Shown here: positions 1-8,486 of the stretch, piece by piece
How the letters are laid out: every line of letters begins with the position of its first letter
Position numbering within the stretch: position 1 is the first letter of the stretch
Assembly: GCA_018660835.1 (NCBI GenBank)
Contig: JABJJN010000080.1
Coordinates: 1-64,000, forward strand
Length of the DNA stretch: 64,000 bases
Reading direction: 5' to 3'
DNA from: Gemmatimonadota bacterium
Lineage (GTDB): Bacteria > Latescibacterota > UBA2968 > UBA8231
Translations under genes and position numbers: made by a program
Notes under the pieces: generated by a model
The model's input: only the letters and a program-made list of their open reading frames with translations
The model's database searches: none
Told to the model about the DNA's origin: nothing

Positions 1-1431
1 GATGCCATCGACGGTGACCGTATTGTGCGACAGCGTCGTCAGTGTCCACGCTCGATACCGCGTATGCGTGTAGCCCATGTCGCCAAGTCGTTCCTGTCCA
101 CGCGCAAAGAGTGTCATTCCTAACACATCACGATGCTGGTGTCCGTAACCACCTGAGAAGTGCAGATGCGTTTGCATCTGACCGTCGCCTTCGCCCCGTC
201 CGAGCCAGGCGTGACCCAGCTCCGGGAGAATCGACGACTGCGAGCTCTGCGTCGGCGCCATGCTCTCACGCGCCCAGGTATCGTGAAAAGCGACGACGCG
301 TCCATTCGGATAACGCAGCAGATTCGGCACGTCCTTTGCCCGTGCCAGAATCGGTAACTGCTCGCCCACATCGAGATTATCGAATCGTGGTCCCGCCCAG
401 GGCTTTGCAGCATCAGGCATGTAGCCAGGTGGGTCGCTGTAGCCATCGAGCAGATCCACCAGCGCCCCCAAGCCCCGCGTCGTCTGGTTGTGATACGACA
501 CAGCGCCTTCACGCCAGGCGCCATCGGCGAAGAATTGCTGGCGCGTCAGCAAGCCGATGCGACGCACGGCATCGTGGATGTAATCGGGTTCGTGCAGCAC
601 CCGGCCCGCCCAGATCAGCGAACGCAGCAGCGTCGGATCCATATTCGTCAATGCCGGCTCATAGTTGTTGATGAATTCCACCATGGCATGAAACAGATCG
701 GTCTCGATCAACCGCTGCTCATCTTCGTTCAGTGCGCCACTGTCGCGGATGACTTCGTACGCCTTCAGCAGATCTTCACTGATGTCCATGTAGGCCCACC
801 ACGACCACTTCGCGGCGCGAAAGTCGGGCACGGGATAGGGGAAATCTTCATCACCCGACCACAGGATCTTCTGGCGGAAGGGATAGTCATAGTGCACGAG
901 ATACCCGGGATATACTTCGGCAAATCGACGCAGGATCAGCGCCGAGCGACGCGCGTATCTCTCCTCGCCCGTTGCCGCGTACAATTCAGCAAGCCAGCGC
1001 GCCACATCCTGGAAATACTCTCGCGCCACATACCACCCCTTCGCCTGGAAGAAGTGGTGATAGCCATCCGCATCGTCCCAGTAGGGATACGCGTGGGTTT
1101 CGCCGCGACTGTTGACGACGCTGAGCGTTTGGTCGTCTGGGTAGATGTCATTCGGATAGCGCAGATCACAGTGCTGGCAGTAGACGGAGTGCGGCTCTTC
1201 GATCGTCCACCACAGCTGATTCTCCTGCGTACCACCGGTACAGTTCGGACAACCCGTGAAGCGCAGCCCGGCGCGTTCGGGAATCAGTGCAAGAACCTCG
1301 TTGTCACTTAGAGCCATCACGGGCGCGACGGATGACTGCAGTCTCTCGATATCCTGTGCCTGTGTCATCGATACTCCTCCCAATGTGGCCAACAACACAA
1401 GCCACCATCTGTTTCCACTACTCATCATCAT
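1..1431 (-). CDS. Secreted heparinase II/III-family polysaccharide lyase (3' end cut by window)
   Basis: The visible 477 residues run off the left edge, so the C-terminus is missing. Three consecutive ATG codons (1425-1431) precede a signal peptide with a WWLVLLATLGG core and a likely cut after TQA. An internal ATG at 1368 has a strong GGAGGAG ribosome site but would remove the signal peptide, so I prefer the upstream start. An early region with paired Cys (CPNC, CQHC) is followed by a helix-rich middle like the alpha/alpha toroid of uronate lyases. Near the break are YGHQHRD and SHNTVTVDG, which resemble the conserved C-terminal sheet-domain motifs of heparinase II/III-like lyases. Such enzymes cleave uronic-acid polysaccharides by beta-elimination in the periplasm or outside the cell. 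It lies 44 bases downstream of the next minus-strand gene and is probably co-transcribed with it. The polymer substrate cannot be told. Confidence 0.8.
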   Translation of the reverse strand, partial: MMMSSGNRWWLVLLATLGGVSMTQAQDIERLQSSVAPVMALSDNEVLALIPERAGLRFTGCPNCTGGTQENQLWWTIEEPHSVYCQHCDLRYPNDIYPDDQTLSVVNSRGETHAYPYWDDADGYHHFFQAKGWYVAREYFQDVARWLAELYAATGEERYARRSALILRRFAEVYPGYLVHYDYPFRQKILWSGDEDFPYPVPDFRAAKWSWWAYMDISEDLLKAYEVIRDSGALNEDEQRLIETDLFHAMVEFINNYEPALTNMDPTLLRSLIWAGRVLHEPDYIHDAVRRIGLLTRQQFFADGAWREGAVSYHNQTTRGLGALVDLLDGYSDPPGYMPDAAKPWAGPRFDNLDVGEQLPILARAKDVPNLLRYPNGRVVAFHDTWARESMAPTQSSQSSILPELGHAWLGRGEGDGQMQTHLHFSGGYGHQHRDVLGMTLFARGQERLGDMGYTHTRYRAWTLTTLSHNTVTVDGI

Positions 1432-1475
1432 CTGCGGCACTCTCAGTCTGCACACGTTTGCTAAACTCTCCAATG

Positions 1476-2216
1476 TCAGTGTGGGAACAGTGGTTTCTTG
1501 CCGCGTTGGTCCTGCAGACGGAACCAGTCCATATAGACCCGTGACAGATCTGATCCCAGTCGGCCACCCCCTAGGTAAGCAATATGTGGCAGGTCCTGAA
1601 AGCGTCCATGCAGCAGACGACCAGTGACCGGGTCGCGATAGAGAAGGATGGAATATTCGGGTTGGGCGATGTTGACAGCCGTCAGAATGGCACAAAAATC
1701 AATACCCTCTGTAACGGCCGGCGTTCTGCCAAACACGAGATACCCGGGGTGCAGCTGTCGTTCGCGTATGTGGGTCCACAGGGCAGCGTCATCTATTGGC
1801 AGGATGAGCCGACCACGCCGATGCAGCTCCCTGAACAATCTGCTCAGTGAATCATACTCCGCTTCCACCGGCGGGTGTAGTCCCCATTCTGTGATATCAC
1901 TGGTTGGAACTCCTGCGACCTGGGCAACCATACGAGGTAGCAGATCACGACCTTCCAGCACACTTGGCGTGGCTCGATCCTCACGTGCAAGGCTATCCAG
2001 GTAGCTGAGATAGAGTAGATCTGAACGCAACGCCTTCGGCGCGGCGGCGAAAGGCGCCATCCGTGCTTCGCTACGATGCGTCACGAAATGGTAGATGGTA
2101 CCGATGGTGCCACCTGTCATCGCCAATGCTGCGAGGCGAAGGAGAAGGGTCCGTACCCTCTTGTGGGTCCATCGACGCCGGGCAGGGCCTTTTCGAGTGC
2201 GTGATGTTCGAGCCAT
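1476..2216 (-). CDS. Hypothetical membrane-anchored protein
   Basis: This 246-residue protein has a very basic N-terminus (about ten Arg/Lys in the first 23 residues), then one hydrophobic segment at about residues 22-44, then a soluble domain. That is a signal-anchor topology with the bulk outside the cytoplasm. The soluble part holds a GYLVFGRTPAV stretch and a C-terminal YMDWFRLQDQ segment, and I recognise no family. The ATG at 2216 was chosen because the reading frame upstream (to 2342) has poor coding character and would bury the anchor. It precedes the heparinase-like gene on the same strand by 44 bases, so a role near polysaccharide breakdown is possible but unproven. Confidence 0.6.
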   Translation of the reverse strand: MARTSRTRKGPARRRWTHKRVRTLLLRLAALAMTGGTIGTIYHFVTHRSEARMAPFAAAPKALRSDLLYLSYLDSLAREDRATPSVLEGRDLLPRMVAQVAGVPTSDITEWGLHPPVEAEYDSLSRLFRELHRRGRLILPIDDAALWTHIRERQLHPGYLVFGRTPAVTEGIDFCAILTAVNIAQPEYSILLYRDPVTGRLLHGRFQDLPHIAYLGGGRLGSDLSRVYMDWFRLQDQRGKKPLFPH

Positions 2217-2384
2217 GGCGCGGCCTGCGCCTCTCGATCGGGTGAGATGGTGCTTGGTAAACCGGAAGCTCACGTGGAATATGGTCGCCGGTGTGTCTTG
2301 GGCAAAGCGGGTTCTGCTGGTTGCCGAAAATGGCCACTTCAACCTACCCTAAGCCCTCAAGTCAACTTCAAAACGAGACCGAGT

Positions 2385-3818
2385 ATGCTCGAAACCATCG
2401 AACGACACTTTAGGGCCCTGGCCCCCGCTGTTGATTTCTGCTCTTTGCGTTTCATGGCCGAGCAGAACGAGGAGATTGAGGTCCGCCAGGACGTCTTACA
2501 GCCCGTGGACACGGCCGACGATGTCGGTGTCATGATCACCGTCGTCGATCAGGGCGGTCTCGGTTATGCCGCCACCTCTGATTTGACCCTCTCTGGCCTG
2601 CGCGGCGCCCTCGAGCACGCGACGAACTGGGCTCGTCAAACAGCAAGCCATGCCGTCGTCGATCACGGCCAGATCACTCGACCGGCCCCCGTCGGGGACT
2701 ATGCAGCTCACGTAGCGCTGCCGTGGTCCCAGACACCACTGAGTGATCGGATCGACCGGGCCAGAAGCCAATGCGCCCGACTCAAGACAGATGATCGCAT
2801 CGTCGACTGGTCCGCCTCCTTGTGGTGGATCAGCTCCGAGCAACTCTATCTCACGTCTGACGGTGGTCGTACACACCAGCGCTTCGAGTATCTGATCCCA
2901 GGTCTTTCGGTGACGGCGAACGAGGGCAGCGAGACCGTTTCGCGACGCTACGGTGGCTTTGACTTCGGTCGCCAGGGCGGTCTCGAGATTCTCGACCAGG
3001 TCGGCTTTGATCAGCAGGCACCGCGTCTGGCGCAAGAGGTTCTGCAGTTGCTTGCCGCGCCGAACTGTCCTACGGGGACGATGGACCTGCTCCTGTCACC
3101 CGATCAGATGTATCTGCAAATCCACGAATCGATCGGACACCCCCTCGAACTGGATCGCATCCTGGGTGATGAACGCAACTACGCCGGCACCAGCTTCGTC
3201 ACTCTCGATATGCTCGGTAGCTATCGCTACGGCTCCGATCTGCTCAACATTACTTTCGATCCCACGATTGCCGATGAGTTTGCCACATACCAGTGGGACG
3301 ATGACGGTGTCACCGCGGATCGTCAGTACATCATCCGCGATGGCATTCTCGAACGCGCTCTTGGTGGCATCACGTCGCAGTTGCGCGCCGACCAACCAGG
3401 CGTAGCCAACTCCCGCGCCTGCTCGTGGAATCGACCACCCATCGACCGCATGGCGAATCTCAACCTCGAACCGGGCGATGACAGCTTCGACGACATGGTC
3501 TCCGGCGTGGAGAATGGCATCTACATGCAGCGCAACACGTCGTGGTCCATCGACGACAGTCGCAACAAGTTCCAATTCGGCTGTGAGATGGGACATCTGA
3601 TCCGTGACGGCGAGCTGCGAGGCATCGTTAAGAAGCCAAACTACAAGGGCATCTCCGCCACCTTCTGGCGATCACTCAAGGGCGTCGGCAACCCTGATCT
3701 CTTCGAAGTGCTCGGTACACCGTTCTGCGGTAAAGGCGAACCAAATCAGGTCATTCGCGTCGGTCACGCTTCACCACCGGCGCTGTTCGCTGATGTCGAA
3801 GTCTTCGGAGGCGAATGA
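2385..3818 (+). CDS. tldD: TldD-family metallopeptidase
   Basis: The protein has 477 residues, close to E. coli TldD. The zinc-site signature HESIGH is at residues 247-252 and fits the HExxxH motif of the active TldD subunit. A Cys near residue 400 (QFGCEMGH) is in the region that supplies the third ligand. The family forms a TldD-TldE heterodimer that degrades unfolded or leader peptides inside a closed cavity; in E. coli it matures microcin B17 and degrades CcdA. The ATG at 2385 follows a weak GAGACCGAG site, and the frame before it is not protein-like. Its stop overlaps the start region of the TldE-like gene, so the two subunits are translationally coupled. Confidence 0.93.
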   Translation: MLETIERHFRALAPAVDFCSLRFMAEQNEEIEVRQDVLQPVDTADDVGVMITVVDQGGLGYAATSDLTLSGLRGALEHATNWARQTASHAVVDHGQITRPAPVGDYAAHVALPWSQTPLSDRIDRARSQCARLKTDDRIVDWSASLWWISSEQLYLTSDGGRTHQRFEYLIPGLSVTANEGSETVSRRYGGFDFGRQGGLEILDQVGFDQQAPRLAQEVLQLLAAPNCPTGTMDLLLSPDQMYLQIHESIGHPLELDRILGDERNYAGTSFVTLDMLGSYRYGSDLLNITFDPTIADEFATYQWDDDGVTADRQYIIRDGILERALGGITSQLRADQPGVANSRACSWNRPPIDRMANLNLEPGDDSFDDMVSGVENGIYMQRNTSWSIDDSRNKFQFGCEMGHLIRDGELRGIVKKPNYKGISATFWRSLKGVGNPDLFEVLGTPFCGKGEPNQVIRVGHASPPALFADVEVFGGE

Positions 3819-3820
3819 AG

Positions 3821-5173
3821 ATGACCATGAAAAGCGATTTCTACGGCCTCGCCGACACTCTGTGCGCCAAGATGACCGGCAGCGAGGTCTTGCTGCTCAA
3901 CTTTAACGGTGAAGAGACGGACTTCGTGCGTTTCAACATGTCTCAGGTGCGTCAGCCGGGACACGTGCAGCAGCGATATCTCAGAATCGAACTGATCGAC
4001 GGTCAGCGTCACACCAGTGCGACGCTGACTCTCAGCGGCGGCAGCGAGTGCCGCAACGGGCGGGATGAGTCCGTCGATCTGCCGCGGTCCATCGCCGTAA
4101 TCGAGCAGTTGCGTCAACGATTGACCGAGCTTCCCGAGGATCCGCACCTGCTCTACAACACCGAATCCACCTCAAGTGAGACACAGAGCGACCATCGCCT
4201 GCCCGCCGCTAACGAGGTGGTGGATCAGATCCTGCGTGCTGGAATCGGTCACGATCTGGTTGGCATTCTCGCCATGGGCAGCATCTGCGCCGGTTTCGCC
4301 AACTCCCTGGGTCAGCGCAACTGGTTCGCCAGCCACAGCGCCAACTTCGATTGGTCGTTCTACCTGCGGGCGGACAAGGCCGTCAAATGCGCCTACGCCG
4401 GCGTCGAGTGGAAGGCCGACCAGTTCCAGGCGAAAGTTGACGGTGCCCTGGAGCAGCTCAGCGTCCTCGAACGTGAACCCCGCACGATCCCACCGGGCAA
4501 CTATCGCGTCTTCCTTGCCCCCGGCGCCCTCGCTGACTTGGTGGGGATGCTCAATTGGGGTAGTCTCGGTCTGAAGTCGTACGAGACGAAACAGACCAGT
4601 CTGCTGCGCATGATCACCAACAAGGCGGCCCTCGATGCATCGGTCACGCTGCGGGACAACACGGCTGACGGTGTCACCGCAAACTTCCAGTCCCAGGGTT
4701 TCTTGAAACCCGACCACGTGGAGTTGATCTCGGCCGGCACCCACGCGGACTGGCTTGTGTCGCCGCGCTCGGCACGCGAATATGGCGTCACAGCCAATGG
4801 CGCCGACGATTGGGAATCAGCGTCCTGTCTCGAGCTGGCGGCCGGCACCATCCCGCAAGCCCAGATCCTCGAACAACTCGGCACCGGCGTCTTCATCAAC
4901 AATGTCTGGTATCTCAACTTCTCCGATCGACCCGCCTGTCGCATCACGGGCATGACCCGTTTCGCTTGTTTCTGGGTTGAGGACGGGCAGATCGTGGCGC
5001 CGATCAATGTCATGCGTTTCGATGAAACCCTCTACCGCGCCCTCGGCGAAAATCTTATCGGCCTGACACAGGAGCGAGAGATGATCCTCGATGCGGGGTC
5101 CTACAGTCGGCGGGCGACGAGTTCGGCTCGTTTCCCCGGCGCCTTGATCGACGACTTCCACTTCAATCTGTAG
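3821..5173 (+). CDS. TldE/PmbA-family partner subunit
   Basis: This 450-residue protein of the PmbA/TldE family lacks the HExxxH zinc motif seen in its upstream neighbour, as expected for the non-catalytic subunit. Family-like stretches include the central GDxVGILAMGS-type region and the C-terminal FSDRPACRITGMTRFACFW segment. Two starts are possible: ATG 3815 overlaps the TldD stop as ATGA, and ATG 3821 lies 9 bases after a GGAGG site at 3807-3811. I favour 3821 because 3815 leaves only 3 bases of spacing. With TldD it should form the heterodimeric peptidase. No RiPP synthetase gene is visible nearby, so the natural substrate is unknown. Confidence 0.9.
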   Translation: MTMKSDFYGLADTLCAKMTGSEVLLLNFNGEETDFVRFNMSQVRQPGHVQQRYLRIELIDGQRHTSATLTLSGGSECRNGRDESVDLPRSIAVIEQLRQRLTELPEDPHLLYNTESTSSETQSDHRLPAANEVVDQILRAGIGHDLVGILAMGSICAGFANSLGQRNWFASHSANFDWSFYLRADKAVKCAYAGVEWKADQFQAKVDGALEQLSVLEREPRTIPPGNYRVFLAPGALADLVGMLNWGSLGLKSYETKQTSLLRMITNKAALDASVTLRDNTADGVTANFQSQGFLKPDHVELISAGTHADWLVSPRSAREYGVTANGADDWESASCLELAAGTIPQAQILEQLGTGVFINNVWYLNFSDRPACRITGMTRFACFWVEDGQIVAPINVMRFDETLYRALGENLIGLTQEREMILDAGSYSRRATSSARFPGALIDDFHFNL

Positions 5174-5181
5174 GAGCCTCT

Positions 5182-5277
5182 GTGCCCGTAGTCCAGCACA
5201 TCAACGATGAGACGCATCCCGACGGCTGCACGCCGACGGTTCGTCAGGTCACCGCGCGGAAGGTGGCAAAGCGTTGA
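5182..5277 (+). CDS. Possible 31-residue small ORF between tldE and the importer
   Basis: A GTG at 5182 lies 6 bases after a GGAG element and opens a 31-codon frame whose TGA (5275-5277) overlaps the TTG start of the next gene as TTGA. The peptide is hydrophilic, holds one Cys (HPDGCTPT) and ends basic (ARKVAKR). It could be a leader ORF that couples translation of the fusion transporter to the tld genes, or a small peptide. The size is within what chance gives, so this is tentative. Confidence 0.3.
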   Translation: MPVVQHINDETHPDGCTPTVRQVTARKVAKR

Positions 5278-7607
5278 GACTCGCTCTGCGATCCCGGCGA
5301 ATGTGGAGCAACCGGTTCTTGGCGATCGGCACGATGCTCGTTCTTGCCCTTCTCGCCCCTTCCATGACCTCGGCTTCAGAAGAGGACACGCGTGTCCCGG
5401 CCACAGAGGAGGACGCGCGCAAGAGAGTCGTCTTCTGGAATCTCTTCACCGGCGGCTCCAGCCACGAAGTCGTCACTGAACTGGTCGCTCGTTTCAATCG
5501 GCGGCAGACGGAATACGTCGTCGAGCAAGTCGATATTCCCGGCAATCACATTACGTCCAAGATCCTGCCCGCTGTCGCCGGGGGCGTCGCCCCCGATCTG
5601 ACGATTTTCGACCGCTTTCTTGTCGCCAGTTATGCCGCCCGCGGTGCCTTTGAACCTCTCGACGAGTATGCCGCCCGCGACGGCATCCGTGGCGAGGACT
5701 TCTTCCAGGCACCCTGGGAAGAGTGTTTGTACGATGGCAAACTATATGCCGTCCCGTACGACACGGACGTGCGACTCCTCTACTACAACCGTGAACTGTT
5801 TCGCGAGGCGGGACTCGATCCGGATCGACCACCGAAGACCTGGAGTGAATTGCGCGAGTTCTCGCAGCGTCTGACCAAACGTCGACCCGACGGACGCCTC
5901 GAGCAGATCGGTGCCGTACCGAGCTGGGGAAACACGGGACTCTACCTCTATTGCTGGCAGAAGGGGGGTGAATTCCTCTCGGAAGACGGCAGCCGCGTCA
6001 CCCTCGATGACCCGCGCAATGTCGAGGCCCTCACCTGGATTCGCGACTTCGTACGCGACTACGGCATCGAGCAATTGCTGACCCTGCAGACAGGATTTGG
6101 TGCAGAGAGCCAGAACCCGTTGATCACGGGGCGCGTGGCGATGATCGTCTACGATGTAGGCACCCTGACCATGCTCCAGCGTTATGGCGCCGATCTTGAT
6201 TGGGGGGCGGCGCCGCCTCCCTACGCCGATGATGGTGTACCTGCCACGTGGTCCGGTGGATTCTCCTTGGTCATGCCCAAGGGCGGGCGTCAACCTGAGG
6301 GCGCCTGGCAATTCGCTCGCTTTATTCTACAGGACGAGTCGCAGCGCTACATGGCGACTTCCAGCAACAAGCTGCCTGCCCTGCGCTCAGCAGGAGAGGA
6401 CCCCTTCTTCCAGTCCAGTCCCTACTGGCGACTGGCCATCGACCAGATGCGTTTCTCTCACTATCGCCCTGTCTCGGCTGTCGGTGGTGCCCTGAGTACG
6501 GAGATGGGCATCGCCGTCGATCAGGTGTTACACGGCAAGCTCAGTCCCGAAGAGGCACTGGGCGCTGCCACACGTGAGACTCAGGCACAACTGGATCGTT
6601 TCCTCGACAAGAACCGCGGCACCCCCGTCGACTGGACCATCGTCTACTCGATCCTTGGCGGCATGCTGGCAATTACCCTCGTTGTACGCGGCGGCTTCTC
6701 CTGGCGACGCATGCAAACGATGACGATCCACCGCCGTCAGGCCTTGGCGGGATATCTCTTCGCCCTGCCTGCCATCCTCGGACTGCTCATCTTCACGGTC
6801 GGGCCGATCCTCACGACCTTCATCTACAGCTTCGCCCGTTATGACATTCTCACAGCCGCCACGTGGGAAGGCTTCGACAACTATCGTCGTCTCTTCACGA
6901 CGGATCGGTATTTCCTCATCGCCTTGTGGAACACGCTCTATTTCACCGCCCTCTCCGTGCCGGTGAGTATCACCATCTCCCTCGGTCTGGCGATGCTGCT
7001 GAATCGACAGATCGCGGGTCGAGCATTGTATCGCGCCCTCTTCTATTTACCGACCGTCGTCCCCCTCGTCGCCGGCTCTCTGCTGTGGGCGTGGCTCTTT
7101 AATGGCGAATACGGCCTGATCAACGTCACCCTCGGATACATCGGCCTGCCGCAGCTACCCTGGTTGACGAGTGAGCACCTGTCGAAACCCGCGCTCGTAA
7201 TCATGGGACTGTGGAATGCGGGGGGTGGCATGATCATCTTCCTTGCTGCCCTGCAGGGCGTACCACGTGCACTGCAGGAAGCGGCCCTGCTCGATGGTGC
7301 CGGGCGCTGGGCCTCCTTCCGCCATGTGACGCTGCCCATGATCTCTCCCGCCATGTTCTTCATGACCGTCATGGGACTGATCGGCTCTCTGCAGGTCTTT
7401 GCCCAGGCCTTCCTGATGACCAATGGCGGCCCTGTGAATTCGACCCTGTTCTACGTGTTGCACCTGTTCCGCGAAGCCTTCCAGAATCTCAACATGGGCA
7501 GCGCGTCGGCCATGGCCTGGGTCCTGTTTGTCATCATCCTCGCCATCACGGGTGTGCAATTCGTCGTCAGTCGGCGCTGGGTCCATTACGATGGCGGTGT
7601 GAAATGA
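5274..7607 (+). CDS. Sugar ABC importer: solute-binding protein fused to MalF-type permease
   Basis: A single 777-residue polypeptide carries two normally separate subunits. Residues 1-40 are a signal or anchor segment. Residues about 45-445 are a family-1 extracellular solute-binding domain, with typical stretches such as ITSKILPAVAGGVAPD, VPYDTDVRLLYYN and MIVYDVGTLTMLQ. A hydrophobic helix at about 456-475 leads into a MalF/UgpA-like permease with six membrane segments. The EAA loop that docks the ATPase is present (EAALLDGAGRWASFRHV). The TTG start at 5274 has a good AAGGTGG site 7 bases away; ATG 5301 is the alternative. The next gene starts inside its stop codon. No ATP-binding subunit is adjacent, so a shared MalK-like ATPase must be encoded elsewhere. 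The sugar is unknown. Confidence 0.9.
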   Translation: MRLALRSRRMWSNRFLAIGTMLVLALLAPSMTSASEEDTRVPATEEDARKRVVFWNLFTGGSSHEVVTELVARFNRRQTEYVVEQVDIPGNHITSKILPAVAGGVAPDLTIFDRFLVASYAARGAFEPLDEYAARDGIRGEDFFQAPWEECLYDGKLYAVPYDTDVRLLYYNRELFREAGLDPDRPPKTWSELREFSQRLTKRRPDGRLEQIGAVPSWGNTGLYLYCWQKGGEFLSEDGSRVTLDDPRNVEALTWIRDFVRDYGIEQLLTLQTGFGAESQNPLITGRVAMIVYDVGTLTMLQRYGADLDWGAAPPPYADDGVPATWSGGFSLVMPKGGRQPEGAWQFARFILQDESQRYMATSSNKLPALRSAGEDPFFQSSPYWRLAIDQMRFSHYRPVSAVGGALSTEMGIAVDQVLHGKLSPEEALGAATRETQAQLDRFLDKNRGTPVDWTIVYSILGGMLAITLVVRGGFSWRRMQTMTIHRRQALAGYLFALPAILGLLIFTVGPILTTFIYSFARYDILTAATWEGFDNYRRLFTTDRYFLIALWNTLYFTALSVPVSITISLGLAMLLNRQIAGRALYRALFYLPTVVPLVAGSLLWAWLFNGEYGLINVTLGYIGLPQLPWLTSEHLSKPALVIMGLWNAGGGMIIFLAALQGVPRALQEAALLDGAGRWASFRHVTLPMISPAMFFMTVMGLIGSLQVFAQAFLMTNGGPVNSTLFYVLHLFREAFQNLNMGSASAMAWVLFVIILAITGVQFVVSRRWVHYDGGVK

Positions 7608-8446
7608 GCACCGCGACTCGGCAACGGCATCTGGCGGGGCAGATCCTCTACCACCTGGTTCTTATCGGGCTGCTTATCGTTTTCCTCGGCCCCTTCTTCT
7701 GGCTCGTGAGCACGTCCTTCAAGACCGACGCTGCCATGTTCCGGCTACCTCCACAGTGGTGGCCCAACCCGGTGACCTTCGAGCACTATCAGAATGTTTT
7801 CGTGCTGCTTCCCTTCTTTCGTTACATGCTCAATACGCTGATCATCGTCGTCGTATCGACGACGGGTACCCTCATCAGTTGCTCTATGGCGGCCTACGCC
7901 TTCAGCCGACTCCATTGGCCCGACCGCGCCATGTTCTTCGGCCTCGTGCTCGCCACGATGATGATTCCAGGGCAAGTCACATCGATTCCACTCTTCATCC
8001 TCTTCAGCGAAATTCACTGGATCGACACCTTTCTGCCCCTGACGGTGCCCTCCTTCTTTGGCAGCGCTTTCTTCATCTTTCTGCTGCGCCAGTTCTTCGC
8101 CACCTTGCCCGAAGAACTGCTCGAAGCGGCTCGACTCGATGGCGCCGGCGAGTGGCAGATCTTTCAACGGATCGTGCTTCCCCTGTCAAAACCAGCGCTG
8201 CTGACGGTAACGATCTTCTCTGTTCTGGGTGCGTGGAATGACTTTATGGGGCCGTTGATTTATCTGACAAGCGAGAGCAAGCGGACCCTGGCACTGGGGC
8301 TGGCGCATCTCAACAGTGTGCAGAGTACAGAGTGGGGAGTGCTCATGGCGGCAGCTCTCATCATGACGCTGCCGGCGATCCTGCTCTTTCTCGTGGCGCA
8401 GCGATTCTTTATCGAGGGCATCGCCCTCACAGGCACAAAGGGATAG
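7604..8446 (+). CDS. Sugar ABC importer permease, MalG/UgpE type
   Basis: This 280-residue protein has six predicted membrane helices and the C-terminal hallmark EAA loop (EAARLDGAGEWQIFQRIVLP). It starts with a cytoplasmic segment then a helix around LVLIGLLIVFLGPFFW, as in MalG-type subunits of carbohydrate uptake (CUT1) transporters. Its ATG overlaps the stop of the fused binding-protein/permease gene as ATGA, so the pair should form the membrane dimer in 1:1 ratio. The ATPase is missing locally. The gene ends 40 bases before the convergent exporter gene. Confidence 0.93.
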   Translation: MSTATRQRHLAGQILYHLVLIGLLIVFLGPFFWLVSTSFKTDAAMFRLPPQWWPNPVTFEHYQNVFVLLPFFRYMLNTLIIVVVSTTGTLISCSMAAYAFSRLHWPDRAMFFGLVLATMMIPGQVTSIPLFILFSEIHWIDTFLPLTVPSFFGSAFFIFLLRQFFATLPEELLEAARLDGAGEWQIFQRIVLPLSKPALLTVTIFSVLGAWNDFMGPLIYLTSESKRTLALGLAHLNSVQSTEWGVLMAAALIMTLPAILLFLVAQRFFIEGIALTGTKG

Positions 8447-8486
8447 GAGACAACACCCATCTGGCAACCTGACTCAGCGTATTCCC

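Noticed and set aside
490-1311. 273-codon plus-strand frame
   Set aside because: Antisense of the heparinase-like gene, which has a signal peptide and family motifs.
8447-8486. Terminator between the sugar permease and the exporter
   Set aside because: A CTGACT/AGTCAG repeat exists but has no T run on either side.
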